From an uncultured Gammaproteobacteria bacterium (GTDB lineage: Bacteria > Pseudomonadota > Gammaproteobacteria > UBA6429 > Thiohalophilaceae), in NCBI GenBank assembly GCA_937967995.1, contig CALBTB010000013.1, forward strand, positions 1 through 64,000: DNA of 64,000 nt. Direction: 5' to 3'. Shown piece by piece: positions 1 to 8,361 of the stretch. The notes beneath the pieces are model-generated. The model was not told the DNA's origin. It did no database searches and was given only the letters and a program-made list of their open reading frames with translations. Every line of letters begins with the position of its first letter. The stretch's first letter is position 1. The position numbers were made by a program, and so were the translations under genes.

Positions 1-344
1 TGCTCGATGAACAAAAGATCAGTGGTGTTCCGGTTGTGAATCCTGATAATGAAGTCATCGGTATAGTCACAACTGCCGACCTGGTAAGCGCGCTGGATAT
101 TGATGATGAGTCACCGTTACAAAAACTGGTTGCGGTCCTGTTAAGAAAGGGCCGTGATAAAAAGCTGGGTAGTATTGTTGACGATATCATGTCGAAAGAC
201 CCTGTCACTATCAGACCGGATGAATCAGTACAGTCAGCTATTGAATTAATGGCAAGATGCAGAATTAATCGATTGATCGTTTCACAGGATAGCAAGAAGA
301 TTGAAGGTATACTTTCCCGGTCTGATCTGCTAAAGGTCGTTTAG
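1..344 (+). CDS. CBS-domain protein, C-terminal part (cut by window edge)
   Basis: The frame is open from base 3 to the TAG at 342-344, so 113 C-terminal residues are visible and the start lies outside the window. They contain the end of one CBS motif (KISGVPVVNPDNEVIGIVTT) and a complete second one beginning DIMSKDPVTIRPDESVQSAI and ending GILSRSDLLKVV. Paired CBS motifs form a Bateman module that binds adenine nucleotides and usually regulates an attached domain or partner. Only the module is visible, so the protein may be a stand-alone CBS pair or have another N-terminal domain. The next gene follows 32 bases later with its own strong ribosome binding site. Confidence 0.85.
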   Translation, partial: LDEQKISGVPVVNPDNEVIGIVTTADLVSALDIDDESPLQKLVAVLLRKGRDKKLGSIVDDIMSKDPVTIRPDESVQSAIELMARCRINRLIVSQDSKKIEGILSRSDLLKVV

Positions 345-376
345 AGACAATTGAGTATCACTGTCAGGAGGTGTTC

Positions 377-553
377 ATGACTGAACAGGAAAAGCCCGAT
401 AAACATGCACTGGTATCATGCGAAGTGTGTATGAAGGAGATTCCGAAATCAGAGGCGAAGGTTGAGGAAGCTTCTGATTACGTTATATATTTTTGCGGTC
501 TGGACTGTTTTAAAAAGTGGCAAAAAGAGAATAATAATCAAACAGAATCTTGA
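377..553 (+). CDS. DUF3330-type small cysteine protein
   Basis: A 58-residue protein with an acidic and lysine-rich body and two cysteine pairs, SCEVCMKEIP near residue 15 and YFCGLDCFKKW near residue 40. This pattern matches the DUF3330 family, small proteins that look like metal-binding knuckles; their function is unknown. The start is the ATG at 377 because AGGAG at 366-370 sits six bases upstream; a GTG at 371 overlaps that site and is less likely. It lies between the CBS protein and an NTF2-like protein in the same orientation with short gaps, so the three may be co-transcribed. It has no signal peptide or membrane segment, so it is probably cytoplasmic. Confidence 0.75.
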   Translation: MTEQEKPDKHALVSCEVCMKEIPKSEAKVEEASDYVIYFCGLDCFKKWQKENNNQTES

Positions 554-573
554 TGCTTTAATAGGAGTTACCA

Positions 574-984
574 TTGCAAAGTCTGAAAGTACGAACCCAG
601 TCGTCTGATGAAGCCGAGGCGGTATTCTATGAAGCGTTCAGGCATGGAGACCTGGCCGTCATGTCTGCTCTTTGGGCAGGAGATGATGTGGTGTGCGTGC
701 ATCCCGGTTCAGGCCTGATTCGTGGCCATGAAGCAGTGATACGCAGCTGGCGTCATATATTTGAATCCGGTCCGCCAACAATACGGGATACAAGAACCAG
801 TCAGTTTGCAGCAGATGGTCTTGCTGTACACATGGTCGTAGAGGAGATTCTCGATGAAGACGAAGTCGCTGTGGCTATTGTACTGGCAACGAATGTGTAT
901 CGGCGTTATGACTATGGCTGGCTAATGGTTGAACATCATGGGTCTGTAGTTCAACAGGATCGCAAGGGCGCAACATTACAATAG
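574..984 (+). CDS. SnoaL/NTF2-like fold protein
   Basis: A 136-residue protein starting at TTG, with AGGAG at 563-567 six bases upstream and no better start. The pattern EAVFYEAFRHGDLAVMSALW followed by CVHPGSGLIRGHEAVIRSW is typical of the SnoaL-like/DUF4440 branch of the NTF2 superfamily, a cone-shaped fold used by isomerases, hydrolases and binding proteins. The HPG(S/W)xxIxGHEAV signature is well preserved. No substrate can be inferred. It is the third gene of a same-strand run with the CBS and DUF3330 genes, and it ends five bases before the convergent beta-helix lipoprotein gene. Confidence 0.8.
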   Translation: MQSLKVRTQSSDEAEAVFYEAFRHGDLAVMSALWAGDDVVCVHPGSGLIRGHEAVIRSWRHIFESGPPTIRDTRTSQFAADGLAVHMVVEEILDEDEVAVAIVLATNVYRRYDYGWLMVEHHGSVVQQDRKGATLQ

Positions 985-988
985 CCGG

Positions 989-2539
989 CTAGTATCGATA
1001 TGCGCCGATATCTACATTATTACGTTGCTGGCCATCAATGTCGAAACCAGGTGCAGCAGTACCATTAAAATTGGCAATGCCACTGTTGATTGCAGGCGAA
1101 TTTAGCTTCAGGTGCAGGTCAACGCTGTTGGGATTCGTATTCTGAAAAATATCTACCGCGCTTTGAATAGAAGAACCTGATCCATAACCATTACTTGACC
1201 AGTTCGAAAAAGTTATGACTGTATTCTCACTGTCTAGTGAAAAAGCATCATTAACCAGATTGTAGCCACTGGTAAAACCGGTGTTACCAAAAACGATACT
1301 GCCACTGTTACTCATCAGGATGTTGTTAAAAACATTGTGGCCACCCAGATCATTTGAGAACTTTATTGCCCAGCCGCTGTTATTGTACAGGCTGTTGTTG
1401 TTAATAATAAAATTGCGCGGTCCCTGCGCTCCATCTATCGCATAACCACGAATTCCATGTCGACCATTGTTATATATGAGGTTGTTCTGGATGGTGCTGG
1501 ACTGAACGCCATCCATGTTCATTCCATTGTTTGAATTATTGTAAATTCGATTTTTTTCAACAAGCAGTGCGGATTGCAGGCCGTCACCACCGACACTCAG
1601 GTCACCATTAAAGTGAATGCCACTGCCGCCATTATTGTAAATGTTATTGCTACGAAGAATGGTGTTATCTGAACCCGCATTAGACAGATAAATGCCATGA
1701 CTGACCGCAGAGAAAAGGGTATTGTTTTCAATAACCGAATTAGCAACCTGGGACAGATAAATATTGTCTTTACCGGATTGCGATACCCAGTTATTTCTAA
1801 CCTGGATTCCTGTCATGGGCGAGTTGGCGCTTGCATCGTGAAACCCGATTCCGTACACGCTGGCACCGGATACATTGAAGCCTTCAATGATGATATAGTT
1901 CGAGTTGGATACATAGATATTGTCAGTACCGGATTGTGATTCTTCGCTGATGATATTTGCGCCGCCACTTTGTGCCTTAATGGTGATGGGTGATTGTGAT
2001 GTGCCGCTTATATTTACTCGAAATCCAGCATAATTGCCATCATGAACAAGAACGGTATCGCCAGGTGAAGCATTATTCACTGCAGACTGGATAGTTGAAT
2101 ACTCCTGTGTCGGCCCTGCCGTATCGTCCACACATAACACATTTGCATCATTGCACTGAGTATTGTTATTGACAGGAGAAAAGCTCGGTGCGACTTGTGT
2201 ATTCGTCGTCATTGTTATGGTGCAACTGGAAGATGTACCACAGTTATTATTCCAGCCACCAAATGTATAGCCGCTCTGTGGTGAGGAGGTCAGTGTAACA
2301 GTTTGTCCGGACTGGTAGGTTTCACTACAGTCATTACCGCAGTTAATGCCTTGTCCGGTCACCGATCCGCCGGTGCTGTTCGTCACTGTTAATGTGTAAG
2401 AGGCAGGAGGTGATGTATTACCTGGATCTTCATTCTCCCCCGGAGGTGGATTGGGCGTGGTGCCGCCACCACAGGCGATGATAAATAAACTGGTAAATAA
2501 AAAACCGGAAAATTGCAGAAATGCGCGATTGTGATCCAT
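989..2539 (-). CDS. Secreted beta-helix lipoprotein with InlB-like repeat
   Basis: A 516-residue protein with a lipoprotein signal: a hydrophobic stretch ends in IIAC, giving Cys23 as the likely lipidated residue, followed by a Gly/Pro/Asn linker. Residues 48-115 resemble the divergent InlB B-repeat (YTLTVTNSTGGSVTGQGINC ... GYTFGGWNNNC) with four cysteines. Residues 130-500 carry many N-rich parallel beta-helix repeats (for example NNLIYNNGRHGIRGYAIDG). The C-terminus NVDIGAYRY matches the end of choice-of-anchor Q domains. Related beta-helix proteins act as polysaccharide lyases or adhesins; no catalytic residues can be assigned here. It is probably exposed at the cell surface and is transcribed towards the NTF2-like gene. 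Confidence 0.85.
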   Translation of the reverse strand: MDHNRAFLQFSGFLFTSLFIIACGGGTTPNPPPGENEDPGNTSPPASYTLTVTNSTGGSVTGQGINCGNDCSETYQSGQTVTLTSSPQSGYTFGGWNNNCGTSSSCTITMTTNTQVAPSFSPVNNNTQCNDANVLCVDDTAGPTQEYSTIQSAVNNASPGDTVLVHDGNYAGFRVNISGTSQSPITIKAQSGGANIISEESQSGTDNIYVSNSNYIIIEGFNVSGASVYGIGFHDASANSPMTGIQVRNNWVSQSGKDNIYLSQVANSVIENNTLFSAVSHGIYLSNAGSDNTILRSNNIYNNGGSGIHFNGDLSVGGDGLQSALLVEKNRIYNNSNNGMNMDGVQSSTIQNNLIYNNGRHGIRGYAIDGAQGPRNFIINNNSLYNNSGWAIKFSNDLGGHNVFNNILMSNSGSIVFGNTGFTSGYNLVNDAFSLDSENTVITFSNWSSNGYGSGSSIQSAVDIFQNTNPNSVDLHLKLNSPAINSGIANFNGTAAPGFDIDGQQRNNVDIGAYRY

Positions 2540-2880
2540 TGTAGTACTTCATCCTGTAGATAACTTGCCTTAACAAAAGAGATTCTAAATCTATTTTCGT
2601 CATTGTGATGGTAAATACTGAGGTGAATGTTTCAATGTGTGAGAACTTGCACAATGCATATGTGATTTGCTGCATAATTTAGATCCCACCATTTGTGTGG
2701 TATCAGTCCAATATAATCGCCAGGGGAAGTCAGAGTAATTACGAGATGATTTAAGTATTTTATTATCTTTCCATGAACATCTTTATATTAAGTATCCTCA
2801 AACTGAGCCGATACTAGTAATTCCAGTTGCCTCTCTCTGATTAGAGGCTCAGACATTCTCACGCAAAATCAGGTGTTTAG
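2540..2880. other. Divergent intergenic region (341 bp)
   Basis: This gap separates the leftward beta-helix lipoprotein gene from the rightward chemoreceptor gene. It is AT-rich and contains no ORF of gene-like quality. The only site I can support is the sigma-28-like promoter at 2788-2814 facing the chemoreceptor. The lipoprotein promoter should lie in its left half but I cannot place it. Confidence 0.6.
2788..2814 (+). promoter_or_regulatory. Sigma-28 (FliA)-like promoter for the chemoreceptor
   Basis: TTAA at 2788-2791, 15 bases, then GCCGATAC at 2807-2814. The known enterobacterial FliA consensus is TAAA-N15-GCCGATAA, so the -10 element differs at one base and the -35 core at one. The spacing is exact. 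The site is 66 bases upstream of a chemoreceptor gene, a class commonly controlled by sigma-28. Confidence 0.55.
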
Positions 2881-4500
2881 ATGAATAAGTTCACAATCAA
2901 AGCCAATCTTATCGCGGCTTTTTCCATTATTACGGTTCTGTTGTGTGTTGCCCTTGGACTGGCACTGCGAGGTATGCAACAGGTCAATCAGTCATTTGAT
3001 GACTACTTTGCCAAGAGTCAGGTCCTGCTGACGGAAACGCAGAATATGTATGGTGACGGATTGTTGTCGGGTATTGCCCTGCGTAATCTGGTATTAAACC
3101 CCAGCCTGAAAAAACCATATAAAGTCACGCCAAAAGCAATTCAGCGTTTTGATACAGCATATGCAAAGGTATTGGGGCTTGCGAAAGGAAACCCGGATTT
3201 AATCGCCAGCCTGGAAGAAGTCAATAAAAGCTGGACCTTGTCAAAGAATGCAAAGCTGGAAGTACTCGCACTGATGAAATCCGGCAAACATGACGAAGCG
3301 GTTGCCTTGCTGACTAAAGTCGAGCATCCAAACTGGCGCAAAGTGAGAGTCGGTCTGCAAAAAGTACTTAAACAGGAAGTTGCGAACGTCAAACAACTAC
3401 GTGAAAAAATCAAATCGGATACTACCAACACTACTTTGATGACATTGATAATTGCACTGGTTGCACTGGTGATTGGTATAACCATAGCCGCTTTCGTTGT
3501 CATCCTGATAAAACGATCTTTTGAGCATGTAACGAACTCACTGCAGGATATTGCGTTGGGTGAAGGCGATCTGACGCGGCGACTGGATGAATCTGGCAAG
3601 GATGAAGTCTCAAAACTGGCTGCGGCATTTAATCAGTTCATCGGCCGTATACATGAAATGGTCAAACATGTCAGTACTTCCACGTCAGAACTGACCATGG
3701 CGTCTGAGAAAATGGCATCGATAAGTGAAGGTACCCTGCAGGGTGTAAGTCATCAGCAGTCTGAAACCGAACAGGCCGCGACAGCAATGAATGAAATGAC
3801 CAGCACAGTGCAGGAAGTGGCAAAAAATGCCAGTGAAGCATCCGCTGCAGCCAATGATGCAGATGAAGAAACCAAGAATGGCAATAGTGTTGTCAGTGAT
3901 GTCGTGAATGCCATTCATGACCTGGCAGAGGAAGTTAAACACTCAGCCCAGACGATTGATACGCTGAATGAGGACTCGGAAAACATCGGCTCGGTACTGG
4001 TGGTCATTCGTGGTATTGCTGAACAAACCAATCTGTTGGCATTGAATGCGGCTATCGAGGCAGCACGAGCCGGTGAGCAGGGCCGGGGATTTGCGGTGGT
4101 GGCTGATGAAGTCCGTACCCTGGCTAGTCGTACACAGGAATCTACACAGGAAATACAGCAAATGATTGAACGCCTGCAAACCGGGGCGAAAAGTGCTGTG
4201 AATGCAATGGAGCGCGGTCAGGAGAAGGCCAACTCAACGGTTGAACGTGCCGAACAAGCTAGGGATGTATTGACCAATATCACACAGGCCGTCAGTCGTA
4301 TTGTTGATATGAACACGCACATCGCCACTGCAGCGGAAGAGCAATCATCTGTTGCTGAGGAAATAAATCGTAATGTTGTGAATATCAGCGATGTAGCAAA
4401 CCAGACTGCCGGTGGTGCACAACAAATCTCGGAGTCAAGCCATGAGCTGTCACGACTGTCATTAAAGCTTCAGGAACTGGTAGGCTCGTTCAAGCTGTAA
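2881..4500 (+). CDS. Methyl-accepting chemotaxis protein
   Basis: A 539-residue transmembrane chemoreceptor. A first membrane helix (about residues 10-29) and a second (about 187-212) flank a helical periplasmic domain of the four-helix-bundle type. A HAMP linker (about 213-265, RSFEHVTNSLQDIALGEGDL) leads into a long coiled-coil signalling domain. The hairpin tip that contacts CheA/CheW starts near residue 381 (EQTNLLALNAAIEAARAGEQ, then GRGFAVVADEVRTLA). The C-terminus ends GSFKL without a CheR-binding pentapeptide. The ligand is unknown. AGGTG at 2872-2876 is a short-spaced ribosome binding site, and the sigma-28-like promoter upstream ties expression to the flagellar regulon. No che or fla gene is present in the window, so this is an orphan receptor locus. 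Confidence 0.97.
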   Translation: MNKFTIKANLIAAFSIITVLLCVALGLALRGMQQVNQSFDDYFAKSQVLLTETQNMYGDGLLSGIALRNLVLNPSLKKPYKVTPKAIQRFDTAYAKVLGLAKGNPDLIASLEEVNKSWTLSKNAKLEVLALMKSGKHDEAVALLTKVEHPNWRKVRVGLQKVLKQEVANVKQLREKIKSDTTNTTLMTLIIALVALVIGITIAAFVVILIKRSFEHVTNSLQDIALGEGDLTRRLDESGKDEVSKLAAAFNQFIGRIHEMVKHVSTSTSELTMASEKMASISEGTLQGVSHQQSETEQAATAMNEMTSTVQEVAKNASEASAAANDADEETKNGNSVVSDVVNAIHDLAEEVKHSAQTIDTLNEDSENIGSVLVVIRGIAEQTNLLALNAAIEAARAGEQGRGFAVVADEVRTLASRTQESTQEIQQMIERLQTGAKSAVNAMERGQEKANSTVERAEQARDVLTNITQAVSRIVDMNTHIATAAEEQSSVAEEINRNVVNISDVANQTAGGAQQISESSHELSRLSLKLQELVGSFKL

Positions 4501-4515
4501 AAATCATCATGACGA

Positions 4516-5307
4516 CTAGTCAGGCGTAACAGTAATCCAGTCATCCAGTAATTCGTAGTCCTGAAGATATCGGCCCAGCGTCGTAAATGTCGCGGTTTCA
4601 ACATCCTTGTCGACGTGGTCACTCAGGGCGATATCGCTGCTGAACAGCGATCCAAATAGTAGTTTGAATGGGTTTACACGAACTTTTTGCGGCTGAAAGT
4701 ATTGTTGATTGCGTGCTTTGATAGTCCTGATATCATCTGTGTTATAAATAGCCGCCTGGATCAGGTCGAGAGTATGTTCTGTACAATTCTGAAAACTGGC
4801 GTCGAATGGATTTGATATTGCTGAATATTTCGGATTATGCAATTTTTTATAGGCATCAGATAAGACAACTTTATGTAAACGTCTCTGAAGCTCCTGATTC
4901 GGTATAATAATACCGGCTTTTAATTCATAAACACCCGAAAAGAATTGCATGGGAAAGTCAACATGCAGGTCACTCTTGTCTGGTTCATTGTCATCCTGAT
5001 ACAGACTGTAAATCGCATAACCAGGCACCTGCCTGCCATCATCCAGTTGAATCATTGAATACATCGCGATACCGACATGTGTGTAGTTGATGCCACGAGG
5101 TAGTTCGTTTCTGGGCCGGCCAATACGTGCAAGTAAAAATACATGTGCCTGTTTCTCAGCGGCTGTTCGCTCAACTTTTTTTGCAAATGATTTTATTGTT
5201 TCGTAATTATAGGTAGGAACGCTGTCAGTCTGTTGACTGACAGCGTAGCCGTTGACTGGCCCGATTAAAAGCAGGCCTGTCAGAATGATGCGGTGAAACA
5301 CATGCAT
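4516..5307 (-). CDS. DUF2145 family exported protein
   Basis: A 263-residue protein with an N-terminal signal peptide (hydrophobic core IILTGLLLIGPVNGYA). The body carries the conserved pattern of DUF2145: FAKKVERTAAEKQAHVFLLA, RIGRPRNELPRGINYTHVG, SDLHVDFPMQFFSGV and NPFDASFQNCTEHTLD. The conserved His in THVG and Cys in QNCTEHTLD are reminiscent of a cysteine-peptidase-like fold, but this is inference and the family has no assigned function. Its ATG overlaps the stop of the upstream gene (TGATG at 5309-5305), so the two are translationally coupled. It converges with the chemoreceptor gene. Confidence 0.8.
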   Translation of the reverse strand: MHVFHRIILTGLLLIGPVNGYAVSQQTDSVPTYNYETIKSFAKKVERTAAEKQAHVFLLARIGRPRNELPRGINYTHVGIAMYSMIQLDDGRQVPGYAIYSLYQDDNEPDKSDLHVDFPMQFFSGVYELKAGIIIPNQELQRRLHKVVLSDAYKKLHNPKYSAISNPFDASFQNCTEHTLDLIQAAIYNTDDIRTIKARNQQYFQPQKVRVNPFKLLFGSLFSSDIALSDHVDKDVETATFTTLGRYLQDYELLDDWITVTPD

Positions 5308-5648
5308 CAGATGTCACTCGCCATATTGATTTTTATGGCCTCACTCGGCGATGGACCGGTTGTTACAGTCTCGTCAGTGATGGCAAATCCCTGGTCATTT
5401 TCGCCGGTGGAAAAATCCAGCATTTCATCACCGACCTTACCTGAGACGTGACCAATTGCCCCAACTGCCTTGAATGGAACTGCCACAACCGCACTGGCCA
5501 CCTGTACCACGCCCACTGTTCCCTGACCGATTGCCTGCATGGAATGGCGAGCGGAACCACTCAGGTTTTCTCCACTACCTGCCGCAAAAGCACTCGACGA
5601 GATCATCAGGCTTCCGATTAGTCCAAATATCAGTGTTGGCTTATTCAT
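5307..5648 (-). CDS. Small exported protein, partner of DUF2145 gene
   Basis: A 113-residue protein with a clear signal peptide (LIFGLIGSLMISSSAFA, cleavage near residue 22). The mature part is Gly/Val/Ser-rich with a weakly hydrophobic repeat-like stretch (IGQGTVGVVQVASAVVAVPF) and no cysteine. Small proteins of this type commonly precede DUF2145 genes, and the one-base stop/start overlap with that gene supports a joint product. An AAGGAGG-type ribosome binding site lies just upstream of the ATG. I do not recognise a named family. It is divergent from the HTH regulator at 5767, a possible regulator of the pair. Confidence 0.7.
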   Translation of the reverse strand: MNKPTLIFGLIGSLMISSSAFAAGSGENLSGSARHSMQAIGQGTVGVVQVASAVVAVPFKAVGAIGHVSGKVGDEMLDFSTGENDQGFAITDETVTTGPSPSEAIKINMASDI

Positions 5649-5766
5649 GACTTCCTCCTTGTTTGGTTAGTCAGTGGAAATATCATGGTGGCTGGTATAC
5701 GATATGTAAACTAGTTTGAACAAAGTTGAGATAATTTCACCGAAAAGTAGAGATAAATTATACTTT

Positions 5767-6504
5767 ATGTCCCAACTGGCCTCTCTCATCGACACACTGA
5801 AGCAGATTTTGCGTGAACGCGGTATCACCTATGCGCAAATTGCCGCGCAACTCTCCCTGAGTGAAGCCAGTATCAAGCGGAGTTTCTCGGAGCAGCATTT
5901 CACCCTGGAAAGGCTCGAATCCATATGTGAGCTGGCGGATACAAGTCTGGTCGAGCTGGTTCAACGGTTTGATGAATCACAACATCGTCTTTCACACCTG
6001 ACGCATGATCAGGAAGCGGAACTTGTCTCTGACATCAAGCTGTTACTGGTTGCATTATGTGCCAGGAATCACTGGAGTTTTGATGAGATCACTAATACAT
6101 ACTCCCTGAGTGAAACGGAATGTATAAAGTATCTGGCCCGGCTGGATAAAATCGGAATTATTGAGCTACAACCAAACAACAGAATTAAACTTCGCATTGC
6201 TGAAGATTTTCGATGGCTACCAAACGGGCCCATCGAGAACTTTTATGCCGAGAAGTTGCAGTCTGAATTTTTAACGAATGATTTTAACCAGCCCGGCCAT
6301 TATCATATTTTCCTGTCGGGCCCGGTTACACAATCAACTCACCAGACCATGGTTCGTAAGTTAGAAGAGCTATCCAGAGAAATGGCTATCTTGCAGAAAC
6401 ACGATTTACGCTACCCAGTGCGACAACGCTATAACGTAAGCCTTGTCATGGCATTAAGGCCGTGGGATTTTTCGTTATTTAAAACATTTTTAAGAGATAG
6501 ATAA
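5767..6504 (+). CDS. HTH (XRE-like) transcriptional regulator
   Basis: A 245-residue protein from the ATG at 5767; a longer in-frame TTG start at 5716 exists but would add a non-conserved leader. Residues 5-60 form a Cro/XRE-type helix-turn-helix (ITYAQIAAQLSLSEASIKRS) followed by FTLERLESICELADTSLVEL, which is typical of the family. The rest is a helical and mixed domain of about 180 residues with a possible second winged-helix segment (SLSETECIKYLARLDKIGII). The ligand is unknown. It faces away from the two-gene DUF2145 operon across a short shared control region, which suggests control of that operon or autoregulation. Confidence 0.8.
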   Translation: MSQLASLIDTLKQILRERGITYAQIAAQLSLSEASIKRSFSEQHFTLERLESICELADTSLVELVQRFDESQHRLSHLTHDQEAELVSDIKLLLVALCARNHWSFDEITNTYSLSETECIKYLARLDKIGIIELQPNNRIKLRIAEDFRWLPNGPIENFYAEKLQSEFLTNDFNQPGHYHIFLSGPVTQSTHQTMVRKLEELSREMAILQKHDLRYPVRQRYNVSLVMALRPWDFSLFKTFLRDR

Positions 6505-6528
6505 CTAACTAAATGCTTGGTAAACAGT

Positions 6529-8229
6529 TTAGCGGGTTACCTGCACAATTTTAGCGACGGATGGTATGCGATTTTCATCCAGTAAAAACAGCATGTACAT
6601 TCCCGGCGGTGTGGCCCGGTTATCAAAGAAATTGATTCCCCACACCACGCCCGGCTCGGTGTTATGCGCATAGACCTGAATACTGCGTGTATTCTGATCA
6701 AATGAATGTGTCATCGATCCCAGCCCGATTAATACCATCTCACTGATGCTTGACGCATCGTGATACAGAACCGGGAAGGCCTGCTGGTTTTTAATGACAT
6801 CCGGAACGTAATCTATTACTGGCCGGGTTGGCACATCCAGATAAGGTGGCGAATAAATTTCCATGGTTGGTTGTTCATCATTGGCCCCCGATACCCCACC
6901 GGTACGACCACCGGCAACCAGGACTCTTCCATCCGGCAGCAGTACCGAGACAGTATGGTAACCGCGTGGTGTCGCCATCTGGCCAGTCGAGACAACAGAA
7001 AAGTTCTGCGCCGGGTCAATCAACAGGGCATTTTGTGGTTTGGGTAGTGCAGCCTTTGGATGACCACCGACAACAAAAATTTTACCGTCCGGCAGAATCG
7101 TGGTGGATGGATGATGTCGTTCAGTATCCAGGCTTATACGCTGTGTCCAGCCGCCGCCGATAAAATCCAGAATGTCGGCCGAACTTAGCTGACCATCATT
7201 ACCACCACCGATCATCATTAAGGCACCTGGCTGGTAATTCCATGACTGGTCGTAACGAAGTGGCAGCATGATCGTTGATGCGCCATTACCACCGTTTACT
7301 GCGCCGGGCCGGGGTAAGTCAATTTCTGTAAAATTACCATTCAATGATGCATCTGCCTGCATGACGACCGGTTTTGCCGCTTCTCCGAGAATGACAATGT
7401 CCTGACCGGAATCAGTCGGCCATGGAAGCTGAAAGACATGTGAGTAATCCGGATTAAATATCGCCTGTGGCGTTGCGCCGACCGCTGAAATTAATTCTCT
7501 GTTACCAGTGGCGGGATCATATATTTCGGTACTGACATTCAGCTCGTATGCCATCGGAACAGGCTGACCTTTATACGTTTTTTGAACGACGTCATATCCA
7601 CCGGTCAGCAGGATACGTCCGTCGTACAGTCGTGTGCTGGTACCATACCAGCGACCATGACCGAACTTTGGTCCGGCACCTTCAGAAAGCAGGATACCGG
7701 GTACGCGATTCCATAAACCGGTACCGCTGTTGTATGTCATGTTGTAGTTGAAACCTGCCATTTCTGAACCGGTATCACCGTTGGCAAGTTGATAGCCGGT
7801 GTAACGCGTACCGGACAAAGTGAACAAGGTTCCGTCTTCAAGCAGTGTGTGCCCTGAACAGAACAGGATATCAGTCACGCTGGCGAAGTTGCCGGCTTCA
7901 TCAGTAAACACACAGACACCCGGAGTGCTGCATTCCAGTGGCGCGTTTTCCAGATCGAGATACACCGTTGCAGGGAAGGGAGACAGGTTTGCAGGAATTG
8001 TCAGGGCGGCTTCAAATCCGCCATCACCGGCAACCGGACTACCATCCTGGCGTTTTAATCCGAAAAACATGATTCGCCCATCGGGTAACAATGTGGCATG
8101 GGCAGGTGACAGCCCCATGTTTGTCTGTGCCCGGTCTTTGATTGTTGTGAGTGGTGAAAACCCAGCCGCGCTAACGGATGCAGAAATAACCCAGGTCGTT
8201 ATGAAAACAAATAAAGATGATATACGCAT
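6529..8229 (-). CDS. Secreted copper-radical oxidase-like kelch protein (galactose oxidase/DUF1929 type)
   Basis: A 566-residue protein from the ATG at 8229, which has a GGGGGG-rich ribosome binding site; an upstream in-frame start would bury the signal peptide. Residues 1-22 are a signal peptide ending SVSAA. Kelch-type propeller blades with LLxDGRxxxxGG motifs follow, then a C-terminal early-set domain (DUF1929) ending PPGMYMLFLLDE. Against the galactose oxidase family, all copper and cofactor positions appear to be present: Cys124 (FCSGH), Tyr195 (RWYGTSTRLYDGR), Tyr424-His425 (RGYHTVSVLLPDG) and His508 (SMTHSF). A Tyr-Cys cofactor and oxidation of a primary alcohol or aldehyde with release of peroxide are therefore inferred. 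The substrate is unknown. Tandem GTAACA sites lie upstream. Confidence 0.85.
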   Translation of the reverse strand: MRISSLFVFITTWVISASVSAAGFSPLTTIKDRAQTNMGLSPAHATLLPDGRIMFFGLKRQDGSPVAGDGGFEAALTIPANLSPFPATVYLDLENAPLECSTPGVCVFTDEAGNFASVTDILFCSGHTLLEDGTLFTLSGTRYTGYQLANGDTGSEMAGFNYNMTYNSGTGLWNRVPGILLSEGAGPKFGHGRWYGTSTRLYDGRILLTGGYDVVQKTYKGQPVPMAYELNVSTEIYDPATGNRELISAVGATPQAIFNPDYSHVFQLPWPTDSGQDIVILGEAAKPVVMQADASLNGNFTEIDLPRPGAVNGGNGASTIMLPLRYDQSWNYQPGALMMIGGGNDGQLSSADILDFIGGGWTQRISLDTERHHPSTTILPDGKIFVVGGHPKAALPKPQNALLIDPAQNFSVVSTGQMATPRGYHTVSVLLPDGRVLVAGGRTGGVSGANDEQPTMEIYSPPYLDVPTRPVIDYVPDVIKNQQAFPVLYHDASSISEMVLIGLGSMTHSFDQNTRSIQVYAHNTEPGVVWGINFFDNRATPPGMYMLFLLDENRIPSVAKIVQVTR

Positions 8230-8300
8230 ATTGCCCCCCGTTCCCCATGGCAAAATCTGTATGAATTGAATTCTGAGAGGAAATCTAGCAAAAAGGTCAG

Positions 8301-8334
8301 GAAACAAACGTAACAAAGGGTAACAAAATGTTAC
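8301..8334. promoter_or_regulatory. Tandem GTAACA half-sites, possible response-regulator operator
   Basis: GAAACA at 8301, GTAACA at 8310 and GTAACA at 8320 are spaced nine and ten bases apart, one helical turn, and the last forms a perfect palindrome GTAACA-AAA-TGTTAC (8320-8334). Ten-base tandem half-sites of this kind are typical of OmpR/PhoB-family binding. The array lies about 75-105 bases upstream of the copper-oxidase-like gene. The regulator is unknown. Confidence 0.35.
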
Positions 8335-8361
8335 TGCGTTTGAATCACAAAATAAGAAGGG

